From: CAZTZL01 sp964537715
GTDB taxonomy: Bacteria; Zhuqueibacterota; QNDG01; DSAB01
Assembly (NCBI GenBank): GCA_964537715.1
Contig: CAZIAH010000003.1
Location: 24,873-88,872 of the forward strand
Length of the DNA: 64,000 nucleotides
Direction: 5' to 3'
The notes beneath the pieces are model-generated. The model saw only the letters and a program-made list of their open reading frames with translations. It made no database searches and was not told the DNA's origin. Made by a program: the position numbers and the translations under genes. Positions 54,658 to 64,000 of this stretch are shown here, piece by piece. How positions within the stretch are numbered: the first letter of the stretch is position 1; each line of letters opens with the position of its first letter.

Positions 54658-56223
54658 TTATCGAATCAACAACATTTTCTGTATCTCAATCTGGTTTTCG
54701 GAAATTAGTCGATAGAAATATACTCCGGAACTCACCAGACGATCAGCATCATCCCTTGCATTCCATCGAACAGAATGGTCGGCGGCTGTTTGCCAGCCAT
54801 CCACAAGCGTTTTGATAACCTGTCCCTGAATATTTATTAAAGTCAATCGAATATACGAATCCTTGTTCAACGTATATCGAATCTCTGTCGTCGGATTGAA
54901 GGGATTGGGTACGTTATGATACAATGTAAAATCTTCAGGCAAGTATCGATTGGATGATTTGCCGACATCCGTCGATTCCGAAAGTTTCACCAGAAACACA
55001 TCCTGATATCCACTGTTTTCCTGAAAAAGATCGTCGTCTGTGCCACCCACATGATAACAATTGCCTTCGACGTCAATCGCTACAGTCTGACCGCAGCTGC
55101 TCTTGCTTGCCGTATTATAAATCAACTTTTCCCATAATAAATTACCCTCATGATCATATCGTCTGAGCCATCCGTGACAGCTTGGCCAGTTCCAGCAGCC
55201 GCCGATCAACACATCACCCGATTCGTCATCAAATGCAGCCATGCCGTGTATACCATCCCAGTTCCACGTACCGAATTGCTGAGTCCATGAACGGTTCCCG
55301 TCCGAATCAAACAGAGTCAAATAGGGATCACCGCCGCTGTATTGGCGGTCTCCCATGACGCCATAGGTCCATCCGCCGGCATATATATCACCCTGCGAAC
55401 CGACCGCAATACCATGGCCATTATCCTTGGAACTGGTTCCGTATTGACGGGTCCAGACAACTTGGCCCGCAGTATCTATTTTTGTGACAAACGCATCCTG
55501 ATCGCCCAGATTATCAATATCAAAGCTTCCTGAAGTAGTACCACACACATAGATGTTTCCGTTAGAATCGAGAGCCAAATCCCTGCCTTCATCACTCGAA
55601 GAGGTCCCGAATTGAGTGATCCATTGCTGGTTCCCCTGGTTATCGAATTTGGCGACAAACACGTCGTATCCCCCCGTATTATCCTCACCCAATACACCTA
55701 AAGTTTTCCCTGTGATATAACTGTTTGCATTTTGGTCGACAACGACCCGATTACCAATATCTGCTTTGGAGGACCCAAACTGTTTGATCCATACGGTATT
55801 CCCAAATTCATCAATATACGCCACAACCACCTCGGAACTGCCAAATTTTTCATCACCAAGCGTTCCATTCGTTTTGCCAACAACAATGGCTCCCGTATCT
55901 GAGACAACAGTAACACCGCTCATGCCATCACTCATTGATGTACCAAATTGCAATGCCCATTCCTGAGTTCCTGACACATTATATTTCACCAGAAATCCGT
56001 CATCGCTTCCTGCATTCTCTCCTCCCAAATCACCATTGGTCTCGCCAACGACATATACATTTCCATGAATATCGACCTCGACCTCTCTGGGAAAATCGTC
56101 TCCGGAAGTACCGAATTGAACACCCCAGGCCAATCCCGGTGCTTCATCGGCAATAGCAGAAAAAGCCACAAGGACAATGCCCAAAAAAATTAAGAGGAAC
56201 GGTTTACTCATTGTGTTTTTCAT
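54658..56223 (-). CDS. Secreted SBBP-type beta-propeller protein with sorting domain
   Basis: A 521-residue exported protein. The ATG at 56223 follows GGAGG with a 5-bp spacer and gives the signal peptide KPFLLIFLGIVLVAFSAIA. Seven or so repeats of about 50 residues carry WxxQFGTSxxD and VDxxGNxYVxGxT (for example VDIHGNVYVVGETNGDLGG), the SBBP/beta-propeller pattern. The end is a FlgD-like/type IX sorting domain (VPNPFNPTTEIRYTL ... IQKMLLIR). A ligand-binding or structural surface protein is inferred; catalytic residues were not seen. Confidence 0.87.
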   Translation of the reverse strand: MKNTMSKPFLLIFLGIVLVAFSAIADEAPGLAWGVQFGTSGDDFPREVEVDIHGNVYVVGETNGDLGGENAGSDDGFLVKYNVSGTQEWALQFGTSMSDGMSGVTVVSDTGAIVVGKTNGTLGDEKFGSSEVVVAYIDEFGNTVWIKQFGSSKADIGNRVVVDQNANSYITGKTLGVLGEDNTGGYDVFVAKFDNQGNQQWITQFGTSSSDEGRDLALDSNGNIYVCGTTSGSFDIDNLGDQDAFVTKIDTAGQVVWTRQYGTSSKDNGHGIAVGSQGDIYAGGWTYGVMGDRQYSGGDPYLTLFDSDGNRSWTQQFGTWNWDGIHGMAAFDDESGDVLIGGCWNWPSCHGWLRRYDHEGNLLWEKLIYNTASKSSCGQTVAIDVEGNCYHVGGTDDDLFQENSGYQDVFLVKLSESTDVGKSSNRYLPEDFTLYHNVPNPFNPTTEIRYTLNKDSYIRLTLINIQGQVIKTLVDGWQTAADHSVRWNARDDADRLVSSGVYFYRLISENQIEIQKMLLIR

Positions 56224-56392
56224 TTGAACCTCCTTTATGTTCAATAACCATATGCATTATTTTAAAGATAATCGGACACAATACAAAAATCGTCCGAATG
56301 CATCCATTCACACCTTTTCTGATTATAAAATTTTGGCTTGTGAAGGCGACATACGACTTCAAAAAAAACGTGACGTGTCCTGTATTTGGCAT

Positions 56393-57475
56393 TCAAACCC
56401 GTTTTCGATATTCACGGGGAGTCAGGCCAACCTTTTTCTTGAAAGCAAGATTGAAAGTGGACTTTGAATTAAATCCGGCTTCATAGGCAATTTCAAGAAT
56501 CGTCTTTTTGCCGTTGGCTCCATTGGATAAAAGAGACTTACTCTCTTCAATCCGGTATTGATTGACAAAATCATAGAAATTGGAATCGAGGGTATTGTTT
56601 ATGACATGGGAAAGGTGTTTCACGGATATTCGCAATTCGCGGGCCAAATCTCCCATGGACAAATCCGCCTCAAGATAGGGCCTCCGGGAATCCATGATAG
56701 ACAACAGCTTTTTTTTGTAACGTTCGGCCAATTGGTCATCCAATGGATAAGAACCGTTTCGGTGCTTGGAGGAAAAGATTTCTGGTTTCATTAACGCTAC
56801 AAACGCAATGATATTAAAAAACAGAAAGGGAATCAGACAATTAATACTGGTAGCATATGGACACCAGGCGAATAGTTTCAGAACTTTGAACAGAAACAAA
56901 TTATGAAAGTTGATGATCCAAAAAACAGAATAACCCAGCACAAAAAATCGCAGCCATTTCCCCTGCGCATCGCTTGCCTTGATCAGAAAAGTTTTGAATG
57001 AAATCTGAAGCCGTTTAAATGTATAGATTGTCAAAATAAGATAAATCACATTATAAAGAAGAAGTGCCCCTGTGTGCACATAGTACTCTTCGACTTTGGG
57101 AAGATACCAGATTCCCCTGAAAAATCCCTGATAGGCAGAAAGCCCCAAGAATACCACAAAAGGAATAAAATGCAGGTTATACTTCCAGCTCCATTGGAAT
57201 TTTGGATTTACAAAAGACAGGATGTAAAAATAAAAAAACGGCGGGATGAGAAAAGCAACCCGTCTTAACAAAAAAGCAATCTTGTAATAAGACATGAACT
57301 TGTACGAAGCACCCGGCATGGTACTGAAGATCAGAATGCCAAAAGCGAAAAGCAGCAAGCCGAGAATACGATTACCGATTCGAAATCCCTTTTTATAATT
57401 AAGAAAAAAAAGAGCCAGTAAAATGGACTGCAGAATCGCATTTAAACCTGTGATATTAACAATAGCCTGTAACAT
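56393..57475 (-). CDS. Membrane-bound AraC-family transcriptional regulator
   Basis: A 360-residue protein. The first 230 residues hold about seven membrane helices (LQSILLALFFLNYKKGF through FLFFNIIAFVALM), and the last 100 residues form an AraC/XylS double HTH (MGDLARELRISVKHLSHVIN; ILEIAYEAGFNSKSTFNLAF, then KKKVGLTPREYRKRV). Such 7TM-AraC proteins sense signals in or across the membrane. It sits between the propeller gene and the GH3/GH31 genes, so control of these glycosidase genes is a reasonable guess. Confidence 0.87.
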   Translation of the reverse strand: MLQAIVNITGLNAILQSILLALFFLNYKKGFRIGNRILGLLLFAFGILIFSTMPGASYKFMSYYKIAFLLRRVAFLIPPFFYFYILSFVNPKFQWSWKYNLHFIPFVVFLGLSAYQGFFRGIWYLPKVEEYYVHTGALLLYNVIYLILTIYTFKRLQISFKTFLIKASDAQGKWLRFFVLGYSVFWIINFHNLFLFKVLKLFAWCPYATSINCLIPFLFFNIIAFVALMKPEIFSSKHRNGSYPLDDQLAERYKKKLLSIMDSRRPYLEADLSMGDLARELRISVKHLSHVINNTLDSNFYDFVNQYRIEESKSLLSNGANGKKTILEIAYEAGFNSKSTFNLAFKKKVGLTPREYRKRV

Positions 57476-57534
57476 AATTTGTGCTCATACTCGATCGTCA
57501 ATAAATCATCGTTTGGAATTCATCCTTCACAATT

Positions 57535-57951
57535 TTAAAATAAATGGATCATTAGGGGTATCATATAAACTACAAAAAGCAATACAAACCAGACAATGAG
57601 TACATAATGCATGATCAAATATTTTCTCAATCGACGATTTTTTGAAGTTTTGAAATAAATCATCTGCCATACAGCCCGCCACAACCAGAACAAAGCCAAC
57701 ACTATCAAGAAACCCAGTGAAACACTTTGCGCTTTAGCAAGAGGGTGATAATAGAGCAGAGAAACAGCTCCCAATCCGAAAAACAAAAGTAGCAAAGCAA
57801 GGTGAATGGTATAAACGATACTCCGGCTTCGTTCGGAGATTCTGGTAAATTCATCGTGCCACAGAAACAGCTTATAAAATCTTGTATGGAACAATCCCAT
57901 CAGAATGGTCAGCATTCCTCCCGTAAAAACACAGCATTGACTTAAATTCAT
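57535..57951 (-). CDS. Small membrane protein of unknown function
   Basis: A 138-residue protein with four predicted helices (CVFTGGMLTILMGLFHTRF; IHLALLLLFFGLGAVSLLYY; LGFLIVLALFWLWRAVWQMI; YVLIVWFVLLFVVYMIPLMI). Polar loops are short and basic. No family was recognised. It lies between the AraC-type regulator and the GH3 gene, all in the same direction, and may be cotranscribed with them. Confidence 0.75.
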   Translation of the reverse strand: MNLSQCCVFTGGMLTILMGLFHTRFYKLFLWHDEFTRISERSRSIVYTIHLALLLLFFGLGAVSLLYYHPLAKAQSVSLGFLIVLALFWLWRAVWQMIYFKTSKNRRLRKYLIMHYVLIVWFVLLFVVYMIPLMIHLF

Positions 57952-58048
57952 TTCAATCCCAGATCCTTGCGATTAAAATATTATGTTTATATAAAAGGCT
58001 AACGCCTGAATTCCCTTTGGAATTTACTCAACAGAATTTCATTCAGTC

Positions 58049-60322
58049 TCATTCCACAAGTTCGAATTCGGCCATCAATCCCGATTGCGAATCTCCACCG
58101 ACCCAGAGATGGAATTTCCCGGGTTCGACTACATATTTCATATCAGCATTGTGAAAACCAAGGTCTTGACTGGATAAATCGAATGTGACCTTTTTTTTCT
58201 CTCCCGGTTTTAAATGAATCCGTTGAAATCCTTTCAGTTCCCTGACCGGACGGGTGATACTGGCAACCAGATCTCTGACATAAAGTTGCGCTACCTCTTC
58301 TGCTTCCATTTCACCCGTGTCGATCAAGTCCACGGATACCCGGATATTCTCGCCGATTTTGATATGTTTTGCTGATAATTTGATATTGGCATATTTAAAC
58401 TGGGTATAGGAAAGACCGAAGCCAAACGGATACAAAGGCAGGTATCCGATATCAAGATAGTAGGATGTGTTGCCGAGGGTATGCTGAAAAGCATGTACCG
58501 GGATATCATCCATCAATGTAAAAGCCCCCTCTCGCGGCGGCCGGCCCGTTTGCTTATGGTTGTAATAAACGGGAATCTGCCCGACTGCTTTAGGGAAAGT
58601 AACCGGCAATTTACCCGAGGGAGACTTCAAACCAAAAATCAGATCGGTCAAAGCCGGGCCACACATTGTACCCGGATGCCAGGCATATAAAACCGCTTGA
58701 CATTTTTCCGCTATTGCACCAATGGTCAATGGTCTTCCTGCTATCACAATCAGAATGATCGGTTTGTCCATTTTGGATAATTCAGTAATCAGATCATTTT
58801 GCGCTCCGGGTAGATCAAGAAAAGCACGGCTGTGGCCTTCCCCCGAAAGAATCGCCTCTTCACCTGCAAACAGCAGAATCACATCTGATTGATCTGCCGC
58901 AGTAATGGCTCCGGCAAAACCACTTTTATCCTGACAACGTGAAAAAGACAATCCCTGAGCATAATTCAATTGAACGGTTCGATCCAAATCGGCGAGATAG
59001 GTTTTCATTGCCTGAAGAGGCGTGATGGCATTCTCGACTCTGCCATCCAAACTCCAGGTTCCGAATAATTCATAAGGATCATCTGCCAGGGGGCCGATCA
59101 CTGCAATAGAACGAATATCTTTTTTCAATGGAAGAATTTTATTATCGCATTTTAAAAGTACAACACTTTCCACACTCATCTGTTTTGCCAGCTCAAGCGC
59201 TTCTTTGCTTGGTTTGTTTGTTAATTTCAGGGTATAAGGAAATGGCTTGTCGAACAAACCCAGTTTAAACTTTATCCGAAGAATGTTGCCAACCGCTTGA
59301 TTGACGAGCTCTTCGGGAACCTTTCCTGATAAAACCAGTTCTTCTAGATAATCGGTATATGCCGTACTCACCATTTCCATGTCTACGCCTGCCGTAATCG
59401 ATTTCAGAGCTACATCTTTCATATCTTCACAGAACCCATGAGTGATCATTTCTTCCATGGATTGCCAGTCACTGACCACAAAACCTTTGAATCCCCATTC
59501 ATCACGCAGAATTTTCCGAAGAATAAACGGATTGCCGGAAGAAGGAATACCGTTCACTTCGTTGAATGAAGCCATCACAGTTGCAACCCCTGCATCCACT
59601 GCAGCTTTAAACGGAGGGAGATACAAATTTCTTAATATCCCCTCTGGAATAATTGCCGTATTATAATCACGGCCTCCTTCTGCCGCTCCGTAACCGACAA
59701 AATGCTTGGCACAAGCCGCAATGGTATTGGGTGCAGAGAGATCATCTCCCTGTAAACCGTGAACGATTTCTGACGAAAAGCTGCTGGCCAGTACCGGATC
59801 TTCCCCAAATCCCTCGGCAATACGCCCCCATCTTGGATCGTGGGTAATATCCATCATTGGAGCGAATGTCCAATGATAACCGGCCCCTGCGGCTTCCTCT
59901 GCCGCAATTCGCGCACACTGCAGAGCAAGTTCCGGATCCCAGCTTGCAGCCTGACCCAGGGGAATCGGAAAAATCGTATTGAATCCGTGGATCACGTCTC
60001 TTCCCATAATCAGCGGAATTCCCAAACGGCTTTCTTCGATTGCGATGCGTTGGATTTCAACACTTGTTTCAGGATCGGTTTCATTGATTACCGATCCCAC
60101 CCGGCCTTCTCGTATTTGATTTGCAAAACTTTCGGGAATCTCTCCGACAAAACCACTGACCTGTGTCATCTGACCGATTTTCTCGGATAACGTCATTTTG
60201 GACAGAAGCGATTCGACACGGTCATGGATGTCTTTGTCTTCTCCGACAGCAAGCGAACAAAACATCAAAATCAGAATGTAGCTGATAGTTAAAAAATGAT
60301 TGAACGATACGATCCTGAACAT
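58049..60322 (-). CDS. GH3 beta-glucosidase (BglX type)
   Basis: A 757-residue periplasmic enzyme with a signal peptide (ISYILILMFCSLAVG). The barrel has GRDVIHGFNTIFPIPLG, PRWGRIAEGFGEDP, KHFVGYGAAEGGRDYN and the nucleophile in GFVVSDWQSMEE (Asp285). The alpha/beta sandwich with GEEAILSGEGHSRAFLDLPG holds the acid/base Glu region, and a fibronectin-III-like domain closes the protein. No PA14 insert, unlike the GH3 at 47557. It is 23 bp downstream of the GH31 gene and thus probably in one operon with it. Confidence 0.94.
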   Translation of the reverse strand: MFRIVSFNHFLTISYILILMFCSLAVGEDKDIHDRVESLLSKMTLSEKIGQMTQVSGFVGEIPESFANQIREGRVGSVINETDPETSVEIQRIAIEESRLGIPLIMGRDVIHGFNTIFPIPLGQAASWDPELALQCARIAAEEAAGAGYHWTFAPMMDITHDPRWGRIAEGFGEDPVLASSFSSEIVHGLQGDDLSAPNTIAACAKHFVGYGAAEGGRDYNTAIIPEGILRNLYLPPFKAAVDAGVATVMASFNEVNGIPSSGNPFILRKILRDEWGFKGFVVSDWQSMEEMITHGFCEDMKDVALKSITAGVDMEMVSTAYTDYLEELVLSGKVPEELVNQAVGNILRIKFKLGLFDKPFPYTLKLTNKPSKEALELAKQMSVESVVLLKCDNKILPLKKDIRSIAVIGPLADDPYELFGTWSLDGRVENAITPLQAMKTYLADLDRTVQLNYAQGLSFSRCQDKSGFAGAITAADQSDVILLFAGEEAILSGEGHSRAFLDLPGAQNDLITELSKMDKPIILIVIAGRPLTIGAIAEKCQAVLYAWHPGTMCGPALTDLIFGLKSPSGKLPVTFPKAVGQIPVYYNHKQTGRPPREGAFTLMDDIPVHAFQHTLGNTSYYLDIGYLPLYPFGFGLSYTQFKYANIKLSAKHIKIGENIRVSVDLIDTGEMEAEEVAQLYVRDLVASITRPVRELKGFQRIHLKPGEKKKVTFDLSSQDLGFHNADMKYVVEPGKFHLWVGGDSQSGLMAEFELVE

Positions 60323-60345
60323 GATTATCCCCTTTAAAACATTTT

Positions 60346-63192
60346 TTATCTTATTCTTTTGACAACCAATTCATCTCCCTGGTAATGAACAGTCTGGTCC
60401 GGTTCCTGATTCGGATTATAACCGACAGGACGATCTTTGGCAACCCAGACGATCTCGAATGTCCGCTCTTTCAACATGCCGGGAAATTCTCCCTTTCGGG
60501 AACCGATGGTTAAGATTTGTCCTTGTTCGCTGTACTGAAATGGAATGACGCTGAAAGCACCCCTTTCGTAGTTGTAATTCGTATTCTCGTCTTCGTACAA
60601 TTCAAATTGACCATCCTGACCGGTATAGACCATCAGCCGAACCGGATCGGCCGGTTTTTCATCGGAATACTGGATGGCCGGACCGAACGGAAGAATCGAT
60701 CCCTCTTTGACAAAAATCGGGATATCGCTAAGCGGGGCCACGGCTTGAACAGACTCTCCGCCCTCCAAATATCTTCCGGATTTGAATCCATACCATCCCG
60801 ATCCGGCAGGAAGATAAACTTTGCGGCTTCGGGCCTTGTAGTCGTACACCGGATTGACGAGCAGAGCCGGTCCGAACATGAACTGATCTCCGATATTGCG
60901 TACATTTTTATCATGATTGAAATCCATGATCAGACCGCGCATCATCGTATAATCCTGCAATGTGACCATACCGGTGAGCGAGTAGATATAGGGCATCAGC
61001 CGGTACCGCAGCTGATCATAGGCCAGCATGGCCTGATATGCCGGATGATCCTCCGGAGCGACGTTGAACATTTCACGAAATGGATACTGACCATGAACGC
61101 GAAGGAGCGGACAGAATGTGCCGAACTGGAACCAGCGGACATTCAATTCGCGCCATTCTTCTAAATCCTCGGGCTTCACTTCCCGCTCGAAACGGGGTTC
61201 CACGGCAAAGCCTCCGATATCCGTGGTCCAGTAGGGTATGCCGGACAGACAGAAATTTAATCCGGCGGGAATCTGTACCTTTAAATCGTACCAGCGGGTG
61301 GCCACATCACCGCTCCAGGTAGCCGCGGAATACCGCTGCTGACCAGCATAGGCCGAACGGGTGAGAATAAAGACCCGCTGATCCGGCTTGGTCTTTCTCT
61401 GGTTCTCGTAAACCCCTTCGGCATTCATCAGCGAATAGGTGTTTAGATACCGCGCTGCCGTTCCAAGAGCAGTGGGGCCGTTTCGCAGACGGGTCTCTTT
61501 TCTGGACAGATTGGACTGAATATCCGGTTCCGTGGCATCGAGCCACCACGCATCGAATCCCTTGCTGAATAATTTTTCGTTGATCTGTTTCCAGTACAGA
61601 TCGCGGGCACCGTCACTGTATGGATCGTAAAACGTGGAAACATACCCCCTGCCCACCCAGTCTCGCTGCCCCAGCAGGACATTCCTCATGTAAAGCCAGC
61701 CCTTTTCCTTGAATTGATGGTAATGCTCGGTACCGATATAAAATTTGGGCCAGACCGAAATCATAATGTGCGTATGAAGATCGTCGTGGAGTGTCTTGAC
61801 CATCCCGTCGGGATCGGGGAAACGGGCGCTGTCAAAATCGTGACTGCCCCATTGATCCTCCGGCCAGTAAAACCAGTCCTGGACGATATTATCTAAGGGT
61901 ATCCGACGGCTGCGAAATCCCTTAACCACATCGAGAAGCTGCTCCTGCGACTGATACCGTTCCCTACACTGCCACAATCCCATGGCCCACTTCGGCATCA
62001 TGGGAGCTTTCCCTGTGATTTCCCGATATCCGTGAATGATTCGATCCGGATTTTCTCCGTAAACAAAATAGTAATCGATCTGATCCCCCACTTCGGAATA
62101 GAGAGACAGGCTGCTGTCATAGATCCTATCGCGGGGAGTCAAACATTTGAGCCCGATGTATCCTCCCGTATGCACCCATTCGATTTTGATTTCATAACGT
62201 TTTCCCTGTTCCATAGTCAGCTCGGGAAGATGTGTCCAGGGAAGCCAGTTCTGACGCCAGTTGTCCACGACAAGTTTCCCGTCGAGCCACATTTTGGTGT
62301 AACCGCAGCAGTAGAGACGGAACTTATGAACACCGCTTTCTTTCGCCTCGATGAAACCGCTCCACCGGACAGCCGACATCTCTTTTTCAAAACCATCGGG
62401 AAACGAATCATTAACATCAATGAATTCATGCTCGATGCGGATTTCCCGGCGCTTCAGAACAAGCTCTTGGAAATCGGAATCGTAAAAATACTCGGCAGTC
62501 AATCCGCCTGCATTTCCCTCTGAGTCAACCAATTTAAAAATATCGAGTGATTGGTAATCGCGGATATCACCAAATTTCGTCCGGGAATTGTTGTCCCACA
62601 AAATACCGTAATTTCTGCTGGAAATCAGGAAGGGCAACACGGCGACAATGTTGTACTGCCACAAATCCACATCGTGCCCTTTGTAATTCATGATCCCGTT
62701 CTGATGCTGTCCCAGTCCGTAAAAGGCCTCGTCTTCGGGAGAATCGAAAAGCTGCTGAACACGAAACGTTTTTTCTCCCATGACTTCTGCCGGTGTGATG
62801 ATCTTGCTGTGATCGGATTTTTCCTGTAAAATCAAATCGCCGTTCGGTTTATAAAACGCGACGGTTCCTTTTGATTTGTGAACCCGAATTTTCAATTTGG
62901 AAGTAGAAACAACGATATAATCTCCGTCCTCTTCCGAGGACCATTCAACAGGTTTCCAATCCCTCTTTTCGACGATGAGACTTTTGCGTTTGGAAAAAGT
63001 CTTTGTCGGTGCGGCGATCACCCGAATAATATCTTCTGTACAGACCTGGATTTTGATTCGTGCGGCATCAGTGGAATTTTCTTTTTTAAGGGAGATAACA
63101 ACGCCATCTTTCTCTTGAACCCATCCAAACACTGCACCAGCAAACATCAAGAGAAAAACAGTCAAAACCGAAAAGGTAATATTTGTTTTCAT
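60346..63192 (-). CDS. GH31 alpha-xylosidase-like enzyme with inserted PA14 domain
   Basis: A 948-residue exported enzyme with a signal peptide (FSVLTVFLLMFAGAVFG). The N-terminal beta-sandwich is interrupted by a PA14 domain at about 225-355 (LTAEYFYDSDFQ, YCCGYTKMWLDGK). The (beta/alpha)8 barrel has the nucleophile in WWLDATEPD (Asp552) and the acid/base in ATWSGDVATRW (Asp629). Length, PA14 position and both catalytic sites agree with the Bacteroides ovatus xyloglucan alpha-xylosidase BoGH31A, whose catalytic residues I recall as Asp553 and Asp630. It would take xylose from the non-reducing end of xyloglucan oligosaccharides. Confidence 0.92.
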   Translation of the reverse strand: MKTNITFSVLTVFLLMFAGAVFGWVQEKDGVVISLKKENSTDAARIKIQVCTEDIIRVIAAPTKTFSKRKSLIVEKRDWKPVEWSSEEDGDYIVVSTSKLKIRVHKSKGTVAFYKPNGDLILQEKSDHSKIITPAEVMGEKTFRVQQLFDSPEDEAFYGLGQHQNGIMNYKGHDVDLWQYNIVAVLPFLISSRNYGILWDNNSRTKFGDIRDYQSLDIFKLVDSEGNAGGLTAEYFYDSDFQELVLKRREIRIEHEFIDVNDSFPDGFEKEMSAVRWSGFIEAKESGVHKFRLYCCGYTKMWLDGKLVVDNWRQNWLPWTHLPELTMEQGKRYEIKIEWVHTGGYIGLKCLTPRDRIYDSSLSLYSEVGDQIDYYFVYGENPDRIIHGYREITGKAPMMPKWAMGLWQCRERYQSQEQLLDVVKGFRSRRIPLDNIVQDWFYWPEDQWGSHDFDSARFPDPDGMVKTLHDDLHTHIMISVWPKFYIGTEHYHQFKEKGWLYMRNVLLGQRDWVGRGYVSTFYDPYSDGARDLYWKQINEKLFSKGFDAWWLDATEPDIQSNLSRKETRLRNGPTALGTAARYLNTYSLMNAEGVYENQRKTKPDQRVFILTRSAYAGQQRYSAATWSGDVATRWYDLKVQIPAGLNFCLSGIPYWTTDIGGFAVEPRFEREVKPEDLEEWRELNVRWFQFGTFCPLLRVHGQYPFREMFNVAPEDHPAYQAMLAYDQLRYRLMPYIYSLTGMVTLQDYTMMRGLIMDFNHDKNVRNIGDQFMFGPALLVNPVYDYKARSRKVYLPAGSGWYGFKSGRYLEGGESVQAVAPLSDIPIFVKEGSILPFGPAIQYSDEKPADPVRLMVYTGQDGQFELYEDENTNYNYERGAFSVIPFQYSEQGQILTIGSRKGEFPGMLKERTFEIVWVAKDRPVGYNPNQEPDQTVHYQGDELVVKRIR

Positions 63193-63370
63193 CGTACGAT
63201 CTCCTTATCTGCAAAGTACAACGGTTCTCACTGAATAAGGAATAATACCCATTTCATCTTAAAATCGCATGGTAAAGATATTTCAATTAATAAAAATTTT
63301 GTTACACGATATTGATCCAGGAAATCCGATAACAGAACAAAGATAGTTCTTGCTCCCTTCTAAAGATAAA

Positions 63371-63427
63371 CAAAAAAAGACCAAAAATCAGGATTTTCTT
63401 ATCCGGCATCCCCGATTTTCGGTCTTT
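63371..63427 (-). terminator. Rho-independent terminator after the GH116-like gene
   Basis: On the minus strand a 17-bp stem (arms 63427-63411 and 63392-63376, containing AAAGACC...GGTCTTT with two G-U pairs) encloses an 18-base loop and is followed by TTTT. It lies 33 bp after the stop at 63461. Confidence 0.85.
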
Positions 63428-63460
63428 CGTTACTTTCAGGATGAATCCTTTTTTGTTTGT

Positions 63461-64000
63461 TTATTTCATCAAATCGGCCACAAAAGAGTTCAACAGTTTC
63501 GAATCGATCTTTTTGGAACCGGTTTTCTCCTTCAGTGCTTTTACATACTGCATTACAAGCTGAGTCATCACAGCTCCAGGTCTTGGATACGCAGCTACGA
63601 TGTAATGCGGCCCCGGAGTGGATTCTCCCTCCTCCTGTTCCAGTTCGGCCCTGAGGTTGTCCGGCGAGATGAGGGAATTACCGTACTGGAAAATCACCTT
63701 GTCCATGGCCTTGTAAACCTCTTTGCTCTCTTTAGTCAGGCCGTAATAGTCCAGAAGCTGGGCAAACACATAGTTGGAGGTCGTGTAGACATCCTGCCCC
63801 TGTTCGGACTCGACCTGTCCCCCATCTTCCGTCCGGCACATAGCCCAACCCATGAATGTCTTGTTGTTTTTATAAAGCGTCTTGAGAATTTTTCTGGCAT
63901 GGTCGTCCGAAATAAACGGCTCTTCTCCCATGGCAATGAGCGCCCAGATGGCATCTAACTGATTGACCCAGGTATCCGTATTCATTTCATCGGTTTCGGG
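63461..64000 (-). CDS. GH116-like glycosidase, C-terminal part (5' end outside window)
   Basis: The open frame runs off the window edge; 179 residues of the C-terminus are visible. WVNQLDAIWALIAMGEEP, ARKILKTLYKNN, SNYVFAQLLDYYGLTKESKE and PHYIVAAYPRPGAVMTQLVM follow the order of helices in the (alpha/alpha)6 barrel of GH116 (DUF608, glucosylceramidase-type beta-glycosidases). The position that is Asp in family members (xDQL) appears to be Asn here (VNQL), so catalytic competence or the family call is uncertain. It is followed by its own terminator and precedes the GH31 gene in the same direction. Confidence 0.55.
   Translation of the reverse strand, partial: PETDEMNTDTWVNQLDAIWALIAMGEEPFISDDHARKILKTLYKNNKTFMGWAMCRTEDGGQVESEQGQDVYTTSNYVFAQLLDYYGLTKESKEVYKAMDKVIFQYGNSLISPDNLRAELEQEEGESTPGPHYIVAAYPRPGAVMTQLVMQYVKALKEKTGSKKIDSKLLNSFVADLMK

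Overview
The window is chromosomal DNA of a Gram-negative bacterium, most consistent with the FCB superphylum (Calditrichota, KSB1, Ignavibacteria or Marinimicrobia-like lineages). Four things point there: a short primary sigma factor of 282 residues of the Bacteroidota type; two secreted proteins ending in an NPFNP-type C-terminal sorting/FlgD-like domain; a full Kdo/Lpt lipopolysaccharide gene set; and a very large outer-membrane protein next to an Omp85 protein. Five clear promoters have TTGACA-like -35 and TATAAT-like -10 boxes 17 bp apart, unlike the TAnnTTTG promoters of Bacteroidetes. Species cannot be named from the sequence alone. Nearly all genes lie on the minus strand; only three convincing genes (2681, 47557, 50347) are on the plus strand.

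Layout: 1-2.5 kb, a secreted LRR/Ig-like protein cut by the window edge. 2.7-4.5 kb, an NlpC/P60 lipoprotein, free methionine sulfoxide reductase, and a proline dehydrogenase broken by one in-frame TAA. 4.5-10.6 kb, an overlapping cell-surface glycan cluster (three glycosyltransferases, a NodB-like protein, a flippase). 10.6-15.5 kb, hflK-hflC-hslV-hslU-argF. 15.6-18.7 kb, an accessory gene with a nuclease-like motif, then rpoN and rpoD. 18.8-29.6 kb, one long run read leftwards from a promoter before gatC: gatC, kdsB, pyrG (apparent CTG start), kdsA, kdsC, kdsD, lptC, an lptA-like gene, lptB, an HD-domain gene, a fragment of a nitronate monooxygenase, fabF and a complete nitronate monooxygenase/FabK-like gene. 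29.7-31.3 kb, a folate/pterin operon behind a perfect consensus promoter. 31.4-37.6 kb, NHL protein, 1131-residue outer-membrane protein and Omp85 protein. 37.7-43.2 kb, membrane pyrophosphatase, an unknown gene, tRNA-Lys(CTT), and a 601-residue HPr-kinase-like P-loop protein.

From 43.2 kb on the content is carbohydrate use: GH35, GH105 with Ig/CBM/sorting domains, two GH3 enzymes, a GH31 alpha-xylosidase-like enzyme with an inserted PA14 domain, and the end of a GH116-like gene. Mixed in are an AEC transporter, a URO-D family protein, an ABC transporter pair, a beta-propeller protein and a membrane-bound AraC-type regulator. The enzyme set would fit stripping galactose, xylose and glucose from xyloglucan-like oligosaccharides plus trimming of pectin fragments. 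No SusC/SusD pair is present here.

The most interesting points are the apparent CTG start of pyrG, the gene fragments at 21108-21281 and 43209-43379, the nonsense codon in proline dehydrogenase, a 244-bp MITE-like element at 50071-50314, dispersed CTGAG/GTCGAAG repeats, and several sizeable proteins of unknown function. No CRISPR array, prophage or complete insertion sequence was seen.
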